Source of the DNA: Thermosipho sp. (in: thermotogales)
GTDB lineage: Bacteria; Thermotogota; Thermotogae; Thermotogales; Fervidobacteriaceae
Direction of reading: 5' to 3'
Assembly (NCBI GenBank): GCA_017656345.1
Contig: JACDNZ010000017.1
Location: forward strand, 1 to 41,543
Length of the DNA stretch: 41,543 nucleotides
Shown: positions 7,273 to 14,958 of the stretch, one piece after another
Position numbering within the stretch: the first letter of the stretch is position 1
How the letters are laid out: each line of letters begins with the position of its first letter
Made by a program: the position numbers and the translations under genes
The notes under the pieces: model-generated
What the model was told of the DNA's origin: nothing
Seen by the model: the letters and a program-made list of their open reading frames with translations, nothing else
Database searches by the model: none

Positions 7273-8847
7273 ATGGAAACAACGGATTACATGATTTTAA
7301 AACCATTTAAAAATCTTGCTCTATCAAATTTTTCAGATCCTAAAACTGAAAGCGAAATGAATGAAGCCTTAGAAAAAGTTGCTGCAGAATTTGGGAAAGA
7401 ATACGACATAGTTATAGGTGGTAAACGATACAAATCAGAAAAAAAGATAAAATCAATAAACCCTAGCAAAATTGACGAAATTGTTGGAATCACAAATTCA
7501 GCCAATGAGGAATTAGCTGAACTAGCAGTACAAACAGCTTTAAAAACTTTTGAAGAATGGAGTAGAACCCCGGCTTGGAAAAGAGCAGAATATTTACTCA
7601 AAACCGCAGAAATATTAAGAAAAAAACGTTATGAATTTGTTGCAACAATGGTTTACGAAGTTGGAAAAAATTGGATTGAAGCAGATGCAGATTTCGCTGA
7701 AGCAGTAGATTTTCTGGAATTTTACGCAAGAGAAATGTTAAGATACGCCTCAGAACAACCACTTGTAAGAATCCCCACCGAAAAAAATGAATTGAGATAT
7801 ATACCACTAGGTGTTGGAGCTATTATACCTCCATGGAATTTCCCACTTGCCATTCTTGTAGGAATGACAAGTTCTGCTATAGTTACCGGAAATACTGTTG
7901 TACTCAAACCTGCAAGTGACAGCACAGTAATTGCAGCTAAATTCTTCGAAGCTTTAGAAGAAGCTGGTTTACCATCCGGGGTTGTTAACTTTTTACCTGG
8001 AAGTGGTGCACTTGCTGGTGAATATTTGGTAAAACATCCTAAAATCAGATTCATCAGTTTTACAGGTTCAAAAGAAGTTGGCTTAAGAATCCATGAATTA
8101 GCCGCAAAGCCTCAACCTGGACAAATATGGATCAAAAGAACAATTTTAGAAATGGGTGGAAAAGATGCAGTTGTAGTTGATGAAACTGCCGACCTAGAAG
8201 CTGCTGCAGAAGGTATAGTTGCAAGTGCTTTTGGATTTCAAGGGCAAAAATGTAGTGCTGGAAGTAGAGCAATTATAGTCAAAGATGTATATGATGAGGT
8301 TGTTGAAAAAATTTTAGAAAAAGCGTCCAAAATAACTATAGGAAATGTCAAATACAAGGCAAATTGGCTTGGACCTGTTATAAACAGAGGAGCCTTCGAA
8401 AAAATAAAAGGGTATATCAAAATTGGTAAAAATGAAGGCACACTAATATACGGTGGTAATACAAAAGAAGAATTAGGTGGTTATTTTATTGAGCCAACTA
8501 TTTTCAAAGACGTCCCTGGTAATGCTCGAATAGCTCAAGAAGAAATTTTTGGCCCCGTCTTGGCAATCATCAAAGCAGAAGATTTTGAAAATGCACTAAA
8601 AATTGCTAATTCAACTGAATATGGGCTTACAGGTTCTCTTTATTCAAAATCAAGAGAAAGAATCGAAAGAGCAAAAGAAGAATTTCATGTTGGAAACCTA
8701 TACTTCAATAGAAAATGTACTGGCGCACTTGTTGGAGTTCACCCATTTGGTGGATTTAACATGTCAGGTACAGACAGTAAAGCGGGCGGAAGAGATTACC
8801 TAGGGTTATTCCTTCAAGCTAAAGCAATCTCTGAAAAAATACTTTGA
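7273..8847 (+). CDS. 1-pyrroline-5-carboxylate dehydrogenase (aldehyde dehydrogenase family)
   Basis: This 524-residue enzyme oxidises glutamate semialdehyde/1-pyrroline-5-carboxylate to glutamate with NAD, the second step of proline (or ornithine-derived) breakdown. Visible landmarks are the cofactor region PPWNFPLAILVGM, FTGSKEVG (near 263-270), the general-base glutamate Glu293 in ILEMGGKDAVVVDE, and the nucleophile Cys327 in GFQGQKCSAGSR. Length and the long N-terminal extension match the RocA/PruA-type single-function enzymes of Gram-positive bacteria and Thermotogales. The ATG start has AAGGAGGG nine bases upstream. It is a single-gene unit, on the opposite strand to both neighbours. 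A related long-chain aldehyde dehydrogenase is less likely given length and motifs. Confidence 0.88.
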   Translation: METTDYMILKPFKNLALSNFSDPKTESEMNEALEKVAAEFGKEYDIVIGGKRYKSEKKIKSINPSKIDEIVGITNSANEELAELAVQTALKTFEEWSRTPAWKRAEYLLKTAEILRKKRYEFVATMVYEVGKNWIEADADFAEAVDFLEFYAREMLRYASEQPLVRIPTEKNELRYIPLGVGAIIPPWNFPLAILVGMTSSAIVTGNTVVLKPASDSTVIAAKFFEALEEAGLPSGVVNFLPGSGALAGEYLVKHPKIRFISFTGSKEVGLRIHELAAKPQPGQIWIKRTILEMGGKDAVVVDETADLEAAAEGIVASAFGFQGQKCSAGSRAIIVKDVYDEVVEKILEKASKITIGNVKYKANWLGPVINRGAFEKIKGYIKIGKNEGTLIYGGNTKEELGGYFIEPTIFKDVPGNARIAQEEIFGPVLAIIKAEDFENALKIANSTEYGLTGSLYSKSRERIERAKEEFHVGNLYFNRKCTGALVGVHPFGGFNMSGTDSKAGGRDYLGLFLQAKAISEKIL

Positions 8848-8853
8848 AAATAA

Positions 8854-8879
8854 AAAAGGTCGGCAAATGCCGACCTTTT
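8854..8879. terminator. Bidirectional intrinsic terminator between convergent genes
   Basis: The stem GGTCGGC (8858-8864) pairs with GCCGACC (8869-8875) and is flanked by A4 before and T4 after, so it works in both directions. It ends the dehydrogenase gene on the plus strand and the dnaA-ferredoxin unit on the minus strand. Confidence 0.9.
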
Positions 8880-8896
8880 ATTCTAATAACATTTAC

Positions 8897-9091
<195 letters not shown>

Positions 9092-9132
9092 CTATACAAA
9101 AATTAAAGAAAACCTTCCTGAAAATCATTATA

Positions 9133-10455
9133 TCACACACTTTTTCCTTCTGCAAATCTTTTAATCTTTTGATTTAACTCTTTTAAATAATTTTTTATCA
9201 CTAGATTTCCATCTTTCAAAGCATTATCAATCTGTTTGATATTCTGAACAACTGAAGAATGACTTTTGTTAAAGATTTTTCCAATTTCTCTCGTAGAAAG
9301 CCCTAGATACTTATTTGCAAAGTACATTCCTATTTTTCTTGCAAAAGATATATTTTTTGTTCTTTTGGATGAAAGTATTTCTTCAGAACTACATTCAAAC
9401 ATTTCCGCAAGAATTATAATGATCTTTTCATCAAATGTCTTTGGAGTTGTATTATAATTTGGAATTAGTGATTGAGCAATTGATAAATTCATTTCACCAA
9501 ATAAATTTTTGTAAGCAATCAACTTTAAAATTGCTCCGTGCAATAATCGAGGATTATCATACACTTGCACTAAGTATTCAATAATATTATCCTCTATTTC
9601 AACTCCTCTAAGCTCAAGAATCTTTTTCCCAATCTTATACAAATCGGCCTTAGATGGTAAATCAATCTTAACAATTAATCCCATTTGAAATCTTGAAATC
9701 ATTCTCGAATGAAAATCTTTTAATTCCTGAGGGGTTCTATCTGAACAAATTATTATTTGCTTACCAGCTTCATGAATCGCATTGAAAGTGTGAAACAATT
9801 CGATTTGAGCCGCCTTTTTGCCAATTAAAAATTGGATGTCATCAATAATTAAAATATCTGCCTTTTTTCTATACTTTTCCCTAAATTCTTCAGTAGTCCC
9901 CTTTTTAATCGAAGTAATCATTTCATTCATGAATTCTTCACTTGTCAAATACGCGACCTTCATATCTGGGTCTGTTTCAAGGACATAATTTCCTAAAGCT
10001 TGTGCTAGGTGTGTTTTTCCAAGACCAACACCACTATATAAAAAGATTGGATTATAATATCCAGGATTTTTGCTTGCTTCTAAAAACACATTATAAGCAA
10101 ACCTATTAAACTCTCCAACCACAAGATTATCAAACGTATATTTTGGATTTAAAGGAGTTATTAATAATGGCCGTTTTTTAATTAATGCACCTTTACTGTT
10201 TTCATTGTTACTCGGTTCATTATTTATTTCTCTATAAGTAATTTCATATGAAGATTCTCTCCCCAAAAAATCACGAACAACTTTGGAAATAATCTTTCCA
10301 AATTTTTGTTCTAGTCTATCCTTTATAAATATGTTTCCAACTTCAAAAATCACATGGTTGTTCTCGATTTTTTTTACAGCAAAATCTATAAACCAACTTT
10401 CCCAGTTTTGTCTGCTGATTCTTTCTTTTAAAGCAGCTAATATTTCTTTTTCCAT
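9133..10455 (-). CDS. dnaA: Chromosomal replication initiator DnaA
   Basis: DnaA binds boxes at the origin and opens the duplex in its ATP form. Domain order is visible: an N-terminal DnaB-interaction domain (about 1-75), a short linker, an AAA+ domain with Walker A SGVGLGKT (141-148) and Walker B ILIIDDIQFL (201-210), an arginine-finger region around SRFQMGL, and a C-terminal helix-turn-helix with the signature STREIGKIFNKSHSSVVQNI. The ATG at 10455 is chosen because AAGAGGTG lies upstream and it gives 440 residues, the T. maritima length; an upstream TTG at 10491 has no good site. It is divergent from the plus-strand gene block, marking the likely origin. Confidence 0.97.
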   Translation of the reverse strand: MEKEILAALKERISRQNWESWFIDFAVKKIENNHVIFEVGNIFIKDRLEQKFGKIISKVVRDFLGRESSYEITYREINNEPSNNENSKGALIKKRPLLITPLNPKYTFDNLVVGEFNRFAYNVFLEASKNPGYYNPIFLYSGVGLGKTHLAQALGNYVLETDPDMKVAYLTSEEFMNEMITSIKKGTTEEFREKYRKKADILIIDDIQFLIGKKAAQIELFHTFNAIHEAGKQIIICSDRTPQELKDFHSRMISRFQMGLIVKIDLPSKADLYKIGKKILELRGVEIEDNIIEYLVQVYDNPRLLHGAILKLIAYKNLFGEMNLSIAQSLIPNYNTTPKTFDEKIIIILAEMFECSSEEILSSKRTKNISFARKIGMYFANKYLGLSTREIGKIFNKSHSSVVQNIKQIDNALKDGNLVIKNYLKELNQKIKRFAEGKSV

Positions 10456-10728
10456 TGGTACACCTCTTGAAAGGATTTTTAGGGGGAGCAAGAAATATTA
10501 TCTCATACCCGAATGTAAAAAATCAAGAAACAATTGTGTCAAACTTCTAAATAACTTCCCAATATTGTGAAACAAATTCCCATAATTTCTTAATCTCTTC
10601 TTTAAAACTAAAAAAAATTAAGCAAAATAAAGTAATTATAAAATTCTCCATTTTACGCCGCAATGCTTAATTTAGAAAAATAAAGGTTTTAAGTTAAAAT
10701 AAAATTGTAACATTTCGGGGGTGAGAAA
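10456..10728. other. Candidate replication origin region (dnaA upstream intergenic DNA)
   Basis: These 273 bases are the largest gene-free stretch in the window. All long gene blocks diverge from here, as expected when most genes follow replication. An AT-rich part (about 10599-10650) could serve as an unwinding element. No clear copy of the T. maritima 12-mer DnaA box (AAACCTACCACC, from memory) or of the E. coli 9-mer is present. Weak related units AACTTCTA (10542), AACTTCCC (10553) and AAATTCCC (10574) recur at 11 and 21 bp, and a 10-bp inverted repeat (10615-10624 with 10664-10673) is present. The call rests mainly on position. Confidence 0.5.
10497..10542 (-). promoter_or_regulatory. Candidate dnaA promoter(s)
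   Basis: On the minus strand TTGATT (10526-10521) and GATAAT (10502-10497) are separated by 18 bp, with an extended TG motif before the -10. An overlapping TTGACA (10542-10537) has a poorer -10 (TTTACA, 17-bp spacer). The -10 lies about 42 bases upstream of the dnaA start codon. Confidence 0.45.
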
Positions 10729-11553
10729 ATGAAAATATACGTTTCACTTGATTTTGAAGGTTTAGGTGGTATTACTCAATGGTCAGATGTCACAAAAGGA
10801 ATTTTTTTTAAACAAAACTACCTTATGGAACAATTAAGAGCTTTACTAAAAGGTATCGGAAGTGAACATTATGTTTTAATTGTTGATTCACATGCAAGTG
10901 GTGATAATGTTTTGTGGGAACTTTCGCGGGACTTTTCAAATATAGAAATAATTAATGGTCCTATTAGAAAAAACTACATGATGGCTCAAATAGATGAAAG
11001 CTTTGATAGAGTTATCTTTTTTGGTTACCATGCTTCTGTAGGTTCAAGATATGCAACTATGGATCATACTTACTCATCTTCATCAATTTTCAATATTTGG
11101 ATAAATGGACAACTTATGAATGAAGCAATTATAAACGCAGCATATGCTGGGATGTTTAATGTTCCAGTTAGTTTGATAATAGGTGATGACAAACTAAAAA
11201 ATGAATTAAAAATGTTTAAAAATATTTATTATGTTGAAACCAAACAATCACTCGGAAGATACTCAGCCAAATTCAAGCCAATGAAAACGTTGTTAGAAGA
11301 AATTGAAAAAACTACAAAAGAAATGATTACCAAACCAAAAGAATTTTTCGAAGTGTTTAAATTTACTCCACCAATTGAACTTGTTATCGAACTATCTGAT
11401 ACAAGTCGTGCAGATTTAGCCGAAATGATTCCATTAACTCAAAGAATTGATGGTAGAAAAATAAAAGTAATTCATTCAGATTACCAGGTTATTTTCGATA
11501 CAATATTGACAGTTGCATATTTATGTTCAATTGCAAAAGACTTAGGGAGGTGA
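10729..11553 (+). CDS. M55-family D-aminopeptidase (DppA-like)
   Basis: This 274-residue zinc peptidase likely removes D-amino acids from small peptides, for example from cell-wall turnover or from imported peptides. The metal and catalytic residues known from Bacillus DppA are present: Asp8 and Glu10 (SLDFEG), His55 (DSHASGDN), His101 (GYHASVGS), the catalytic His113 (MDHTYSS) and Glu132 (MNEAIINA). Length matches the family. ATG start with GGGGGTGAG upstream. It is the first gene right of the candidate origin and lies four bases before the phosphate butyryltransferase gene, with which it seems co-transcribed. Specificity for D-residues is inferred from the family. Confidence 0.85.
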   Translation: MKIYVSLDFEGLGGITQWSDVTKGIFFKQNYLMEQLRALLKGIGSEHYVLIVDSHASGDNVLWELSRDFSNIEIINGPIRKNYMMAQIDESFDRVIFFGYHASVGSRYATMDHTYSSSSIFNIWINGQLMNEAIINAAYAGMFNVPVSLIIGDDKLKNELKMFKNIYYVETKQSLGRYSAKFKPMKTLLEEIEKTTKEMITKPKEFFEVFKFTPPIELVIELSDTSRADLAEMIPLTQRIDGRKIKVIHSDYQVIFDTILTVAYLCSIAKDLGR

Positions 11554-11557
11554 TTAT

Positions 11558-12442
11558 GTGTTAAAATCATTTAATGAAATTATCGAAATTGCAAAAGGTA
11601 AAAACGCAATTATTTCACTTGCTGGTGCTGAAGATATTGAGTCTTTAAAGGCAATCAAAAACGTACAAGATCTTGGTATTAAAGCAATTCTGGTAGGTAA
11701 TAAACCTATCATTGAAAAACATCTACAAGACCTGAATCTAGAATTACCAATCGAACATGCTGAAAATGAAATAGAAGCATCTGAAAAAGCGGTTAAACTC
11801 GTATCATCGGGTAAAGCAAATGTGTTAATGAAAGGATTAGTGAAAACTTCAACACTCTTGAAAGCAGTTTTAAATAAAGAATGGGGTTTAAGAACTGGAA
11901 ACCTTTTATCCCATATTGCATTGCTTGAAACTCCAGGTATTAACAGAATTATTTTCGTTACAGATGGTGGAATGATTATAAAACCAGATATAAATCAAAA
12001 AATAGGAATAATTAAAAATGCAGTTTCACTTGCACATAAACTGGGATATGAAACCCCAAAAGTGGCATTAATAGCTGCCGTTGAAGTAGTAAATCCTGAT
12101 ATGCCGGAAACAATGGAAGCAGCAATAATATCAAAAATGGCCGACAGAGGTCAAATAAAAGGATGTAAATTGGATGGACCATTAGGCCTTGATAATGCTT
12201 TAAGCATATTCGCTGCTGAAGTTAAAAAAGTTAAAGGTGACGTCGCAGGTAATGCTGATATATTAGTTGTACCAGATATACATAGCGGAAATTTCTTAGG
12301 AAAATCCGCAGTTTATTTAGCAAATGGAGAAATCGCGGGTATTATTATGGGAGCCTCTGCTCCTATAATAATTGTATCTAGAGCAGATACAAGTAAGTCA
12401 AAAAGAAATTCAATTGCGTTAGCTGCTGCAATAAGCAAATAA
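11558..12442 (+). CDS. ptb: Phosphate acyltransferase, phosphate butyryltransferase type
   Basis: This 294-residue enzyme of the PTA/PTB family exchanges CoA for phosphate on short acyl-CoAs (butyryl or branched-chain), giving acyl phosphates for ATP formation. Family landmarks include NVLMKGLVKTSTLLKAVL, LLSHIALLETPG, FVTDGGM and LDGPLGLDNALS. The length fits Ptb rather than the longer phosphate acetyltransferase. GTG start with GGGAGGTGAT upstream. A kinase would be needed to use the acyl phosphate; the next gene is a carbamate kinase, not a butyrate kinase, and none is seen in the window. Substrate is inferred. Confidence 0.83.
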   Translation: MLKSFNEIIEIAKGKNAIISLAGAEDIESLKAIKNVQDLGIKAILVGNKPIIEKHLQDLNLELPIEHAENEIEASEKAVKLVSSGKANVLMKGLVKTSTLLKAVLNKEWGLRTGNLLSHIALLETPGINRIIFVTDGGMIIKPDINQKIGIIKNAVSLAHKLGYETPKVALIAAVEVVNPDMPETMEAAIISKMADRGQIKGCKLDGPLGLDNALSIFAAEVKKVKGDVAGNADILVVPDIHSGNFLGKSAVYLANGEIAGIIMGASAPIIIVSRADTSKSKRNSIALAAAISK

Positions 12443-12460
12443 AAAGGAGGATGAAAATTT

Positions 12461-13399
12461 ATGAAAAAACTTGCAGTTGTTGCTATAGGCGGAAATGCTG
12501 TAAACAGGCCTGGAGAGAAAGCAACAGCAGAAAATATGTTTAAAAATCTAAGTGAGACAGCAAAATTTATCACAAAAATGTTAGACAATTATGACATTGC
12601 AATCACGCATGGCAACGGACCACAAGTAGGTAATTTACTTGTTCAACAAGAAATTGCTAAGGACAAAATCCCACCTTTCCCAATTGACGTAAATGATGCT
12701 CAAACCCAAGGTAGCCTTGGATATATGATTGCCCAATCATTATACAACGAACTAAAAAAAGAAGGCAAAAAAGTTGAGATTGCCGCTGTTGTTACACAAA
12801 TCGTTGTTGACAAAAACGATACAGCATTTCAAAATCCTTCAAAACCTGTAGGACCATTTTATACAGAAGAAGAGGCAAAAAAATTAATGAAAGAAAAAGG
12901 TTGGATTATAATTGAAGATGCCGGAAGAGGATGGAGAAGAGTAGTACCATCACCTAAACCATTGGATATTATTGAGAAAGATGTGATAAAATTACTAATG
13001 AAAAATGATGTGATTGTCATTGCAGCAGGCGGCGGTGGTATCCCGGTTATAATTGAAAATGGTGAACTAAAGGGTGTTGAAGCTGTAATTGATAAAGATA
13101 GAGCAAGTGCACTTCTTGCAAAAGAAATTGGAGCAGATTTGCTTATAATACTTACTGGTGTAGAAAAGGTTTGTTTAAATTATGGCAAAGAAAATGAAAA
13201 ACCTTTAGATATTTTAACTACATCAGAAGCTAAAAAATATCTCTCTGAAGGACACTTCCCAAAAGGAAGTATGGGGCCAAAAATCGAAGCTGCTATTGAC
13301 TTTGTAGAAGCTACCGGAAAAGAATGTATAATCACAGATATGACAGTTCTTGACAAAGCTCTGAGGGGGGAAACAGGTACAAAAATAATTAAGGGGTGA
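12461..13399 (+). CDS. arcC: Carbamate kinase
   Basis: This 312-residue amino-acid-kinase-fold enzyme makes ATP and carbamate from carbamoyl phosphate and ADP (or the reverse). Landmarks are AVVAIGGNAVNRPGE at the N-terminus, ITHGNGPQVGNLLVQQE, GWRRVVPSPKP, IVIAAGGGGIPVI and the C-terminal GSMGPKIEAAIDFVE. Full length. ATG start with AAAGGAGGATG upstream. No arginine deiminase or ornithine carbamoyltransferase lies in the window, so the source of carbamoyl phosphate is not shown. It is 18 bases after ptb and four bases before the sigma54-activator-like gene. Confidence 0.93.
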   Translation: MKKLAVVAIGGNAVNRPGEKATAENMFKNLSETAKFITKMLDNYDIAITHGNGPQVGNLLVQQEIAKDKIPPFPIDVNDAQTQGSLGYMIAQSLYNELKKEGKKVEIAAVVTQIVVDKNDTAFQNPSKPVGPFYTEEEAKKLMKEKGWIIIEDAGRGWRRVVPSPKPLDIIEKDVIKLLMKNDVIVIAAGGGGIPVIIENGELKGVEAVIDKDRASALLAKEIGADLLIILTGVEKVCLNYGKENEKPLDILTTSEAKKYLSEGHFPKGSMGPKIEAAIDFVEATGKECIITDMTVLDKALRGETGTKIIKG

Positions 13400-13403
13400 A
13401 ATT

Positions 13404-14261
13404 TTGATTAAAATCCTAATCCCTCAGGCTCTTTTGGAGAACCTGAGGGAGTTTTTATACAATCATCAAAATGTTATTTTTGAAATGTATAATAGTAATC
13501 TTTTTGAAAAATTAAAAGAAGAAACCTGGGATATAATCTTCTTCGAAAACGAAGAGATATCTATCCCAGGTAAAATTGTTGTAAATACTGTAAGGGAGCT
13601 TGAACTAGCTGTTAAAATGCTAGAAGAAAAATTAAAATATGAAATCCTAAAGAGTAAATTTGATATGCTTTTTAGCTATCCTGAACTCCAAGGTCCTAAA
13701 ATTAGAAAATTTTTAGAATCCTTAGAAAAAAAGACTTTCTCAAATGAAATAATTTTACAATACGAAGATGGAATCATTTTAAGTGAGTATGAACAATTCT
13801 TAACTAACATATTTCCAAACATTAAAATAAAGTTCTCCAAGAAAAAAGGAATAAAAATTCCGCCTTTAAGAAACAGAAAAGAAGATATACCTTATATTGT
13901 TGATAGAATTTTGTCATCTATATTTTCTCGACATAAAAATCTAATAAAAAGAATCCCTGATGAACATGAAATAAAACTTTTAAAGGAATATAACTGGCCA
14001 GGTAATACTAGGGAATTAATAAAAGTAATTTATAATTATGCATCTACAGGTATTCTGGAAATTCCTTCTAAAAGATCAACAAATTTTGAAGGAATTGATT
14101 TACCAAAAATTACATCAAATATTGTAAAACATATTGAAAAGCATTATATAAAATTAGCATTAAGCAAAGCAAAATCAAGAAAAGAAGCATGTAAATTACT
14201 TAATCTTAACTATAAAACTCTATCCTACAAAATAAAAACTTACAGATTGGATGATAAATAA
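13404..14261 (+). CDS. Degenerate sigma54-activator-like protein with Fis-type helix-turn-helix
   Basis: This 285-residue protein keeps only the tail of an NtrC-type AAA+ domain. Visible are the segment IPPLRNRKEDIPYIVDRIL (152-170), the sensor-II segment YNWPGNTREL (196-205) and a C-terminal Fis-like DNA-binding helix-turn-helix (about 241-283). The Walker A (GESGTGKE), GAFTGA loop and Walker B expected in active members are absent, and the first 140 residues do not resemble an intact ATPase. It probably binds DNA but cannot remodel sigma54 holoenzyme. The start is TTG at 13404 with AGGGGTGA upstream, inside the end of arcC. A terminator-like hairpin lies in codons 6-18. Target genes are unknown. 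Confidence 0.72.
   Translation: MIKILIPQALLENLREFLYNHQNVIFEMYNSNLFEKLKEETWDIIFFENEEISIPGKIVVNTVRELELAVKMLEEKLKYEILKSKFDMLFSYPELQGPKIRKFLESLEKKTFSNEIILQYEDGIILSEYEQFLTNIFPNIKIKFSKKKGIKIPPLRNRKEDIPYIVDRILSSIFSRHKNLIKRIPDEHEIKLLKEYNWPGNTRELIKVIYNYASTGILEIPSKRSTNFEGIDLPKITSNIVKHIEKHYIKLALSKAKSRKEACKLLNLNYKTLSYKIKTYRLDDK
13420..13457 (+). terminator. Terminator-like hairpin inside the start of the sigma54-activator-like gene
   Basis: TCCCTCAGG (13420-13428) pairs perfectly with CCTGAGGGA (13442-13450) around a 13-base loop and is followed by GTTTTTA. It lies 21 bases after the arcC stop codon but inside the next coding frame. It would end part of the dppA-ptb-arcC transcript and so limit expression of the regulator and genes beyond. 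Confidence 0.6.
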
Positions 14262-14262
14262 T

Positions 14263-14958
14263 ATGGTTGTGGCAATACTACTGTTTGGAGGAAAAGGGCA
14301 AAGATTTGATAAAAATTTACCTAAACAATTTCACTTAATTGAAGAAAAAACAATTTTAGAACTAACTATTGAAAAATTTTTAATTCCTGAAATCGATTTT
14401 ATAGTTATTGCTACAAATGAACAATTCAAATCACTCACAGAAAAATTAACTAAAAAATTTACTTCAGAAAAAACGATATATATCATAAATGGTGGCAAAT
14501 CCCGCGAACACTCTACATTCAATGCTTTAAACTTCCTAAATAATAAATTAAATTTTGATGATATTGTATTAATTCACGACGGTGTACGGCCGTTTATTAC
14601 TAAAAAAATTATCTCAGCAAATATTAATGCAGCCAAAAAATATGGAGCTGTTGTTACCGCTTTTCCATCTGAAAATACTATTGGAATTATAAATAGAGAT
14701 AAAAAAAACTTAATTGAAATCACCCAACGAAAAAGCACTTATATTATTCAAACTCCCCAAACTTTTAAATTTGGAATAGTTTATAATGCCTTTTTAAAAA
14801 ATACCTCCCATCTTGAATCATTTACCGACGACTCATCAATTGTTAAAAAAGCTGGTTATGATATTTATATAGTAGAAGGTTTAAAAAGCAATATAAAAAT
14901 TACCACAAAAGAAGACATATTCATTGCAAGATATTTGATACGGAGTGAGAAATCTTGA
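14263..14958 (+). CDS. ispD: 2-C-methyl-D-erythritol 4-phosphate cytidylyltransferase
   Basis: IspD joins MEP and CTP to give CDP-methylerythritol in the non-mevalonate isoprenoid pathway. Landmarks are the nucleotide loop GGKGQRF followed by PKQF, INGGKSREHST, LIHDGVRPFI, the TPQTF segment and FTDDSSIVKKAG near the end. The ATG at 14263 aligns with the T. maritima start (methionine directly before VAILL); an in-frame ATG at 14251 adds four residues and cannot be excluded. Length (231) is normal. The first glycine-rich loop has LFGGKG in place of the common LAAGKG. It begins one base after the preceding stop and overlaps the next gene. Confidence 0.88.
   Translation: MVVAILLFGGKGQRFDKNLPKQFHLIEEKTILELTIEKFLIPEIDFIVIATNEQFKSLTEKLTKKFTSEKTIYIINGGKSREHSTFNALNFLNNKLNFDDIVLIHDGVRPFITKKIISANINAAKKYGAVVTAFPSENTIGIINRDKKNLIEITQRKSTYIIQTPQTFKFGIVYNAFLKNTSHLESFTDDSSIVKKAGYDIYIVEGLKSNIKITTKEDIFIARYLIRSEKS

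Noticed and set aside
10456-10491. Twelve-codon N-terminal extension of DnaA from a TTG at 10491
   Set aside because: No ribosome site precedes the TTG, while AAGAGGTG precedes the ATG at 10455, which gives the usual 440 residues.
14251-14262. Upstream ATG of ispD inside the preceding gene
   Set aside because: It adds four residues not seen in the T. maritima protein as recalled, and has no better ribosome site. Not excluded, but the later ATG is preferred.
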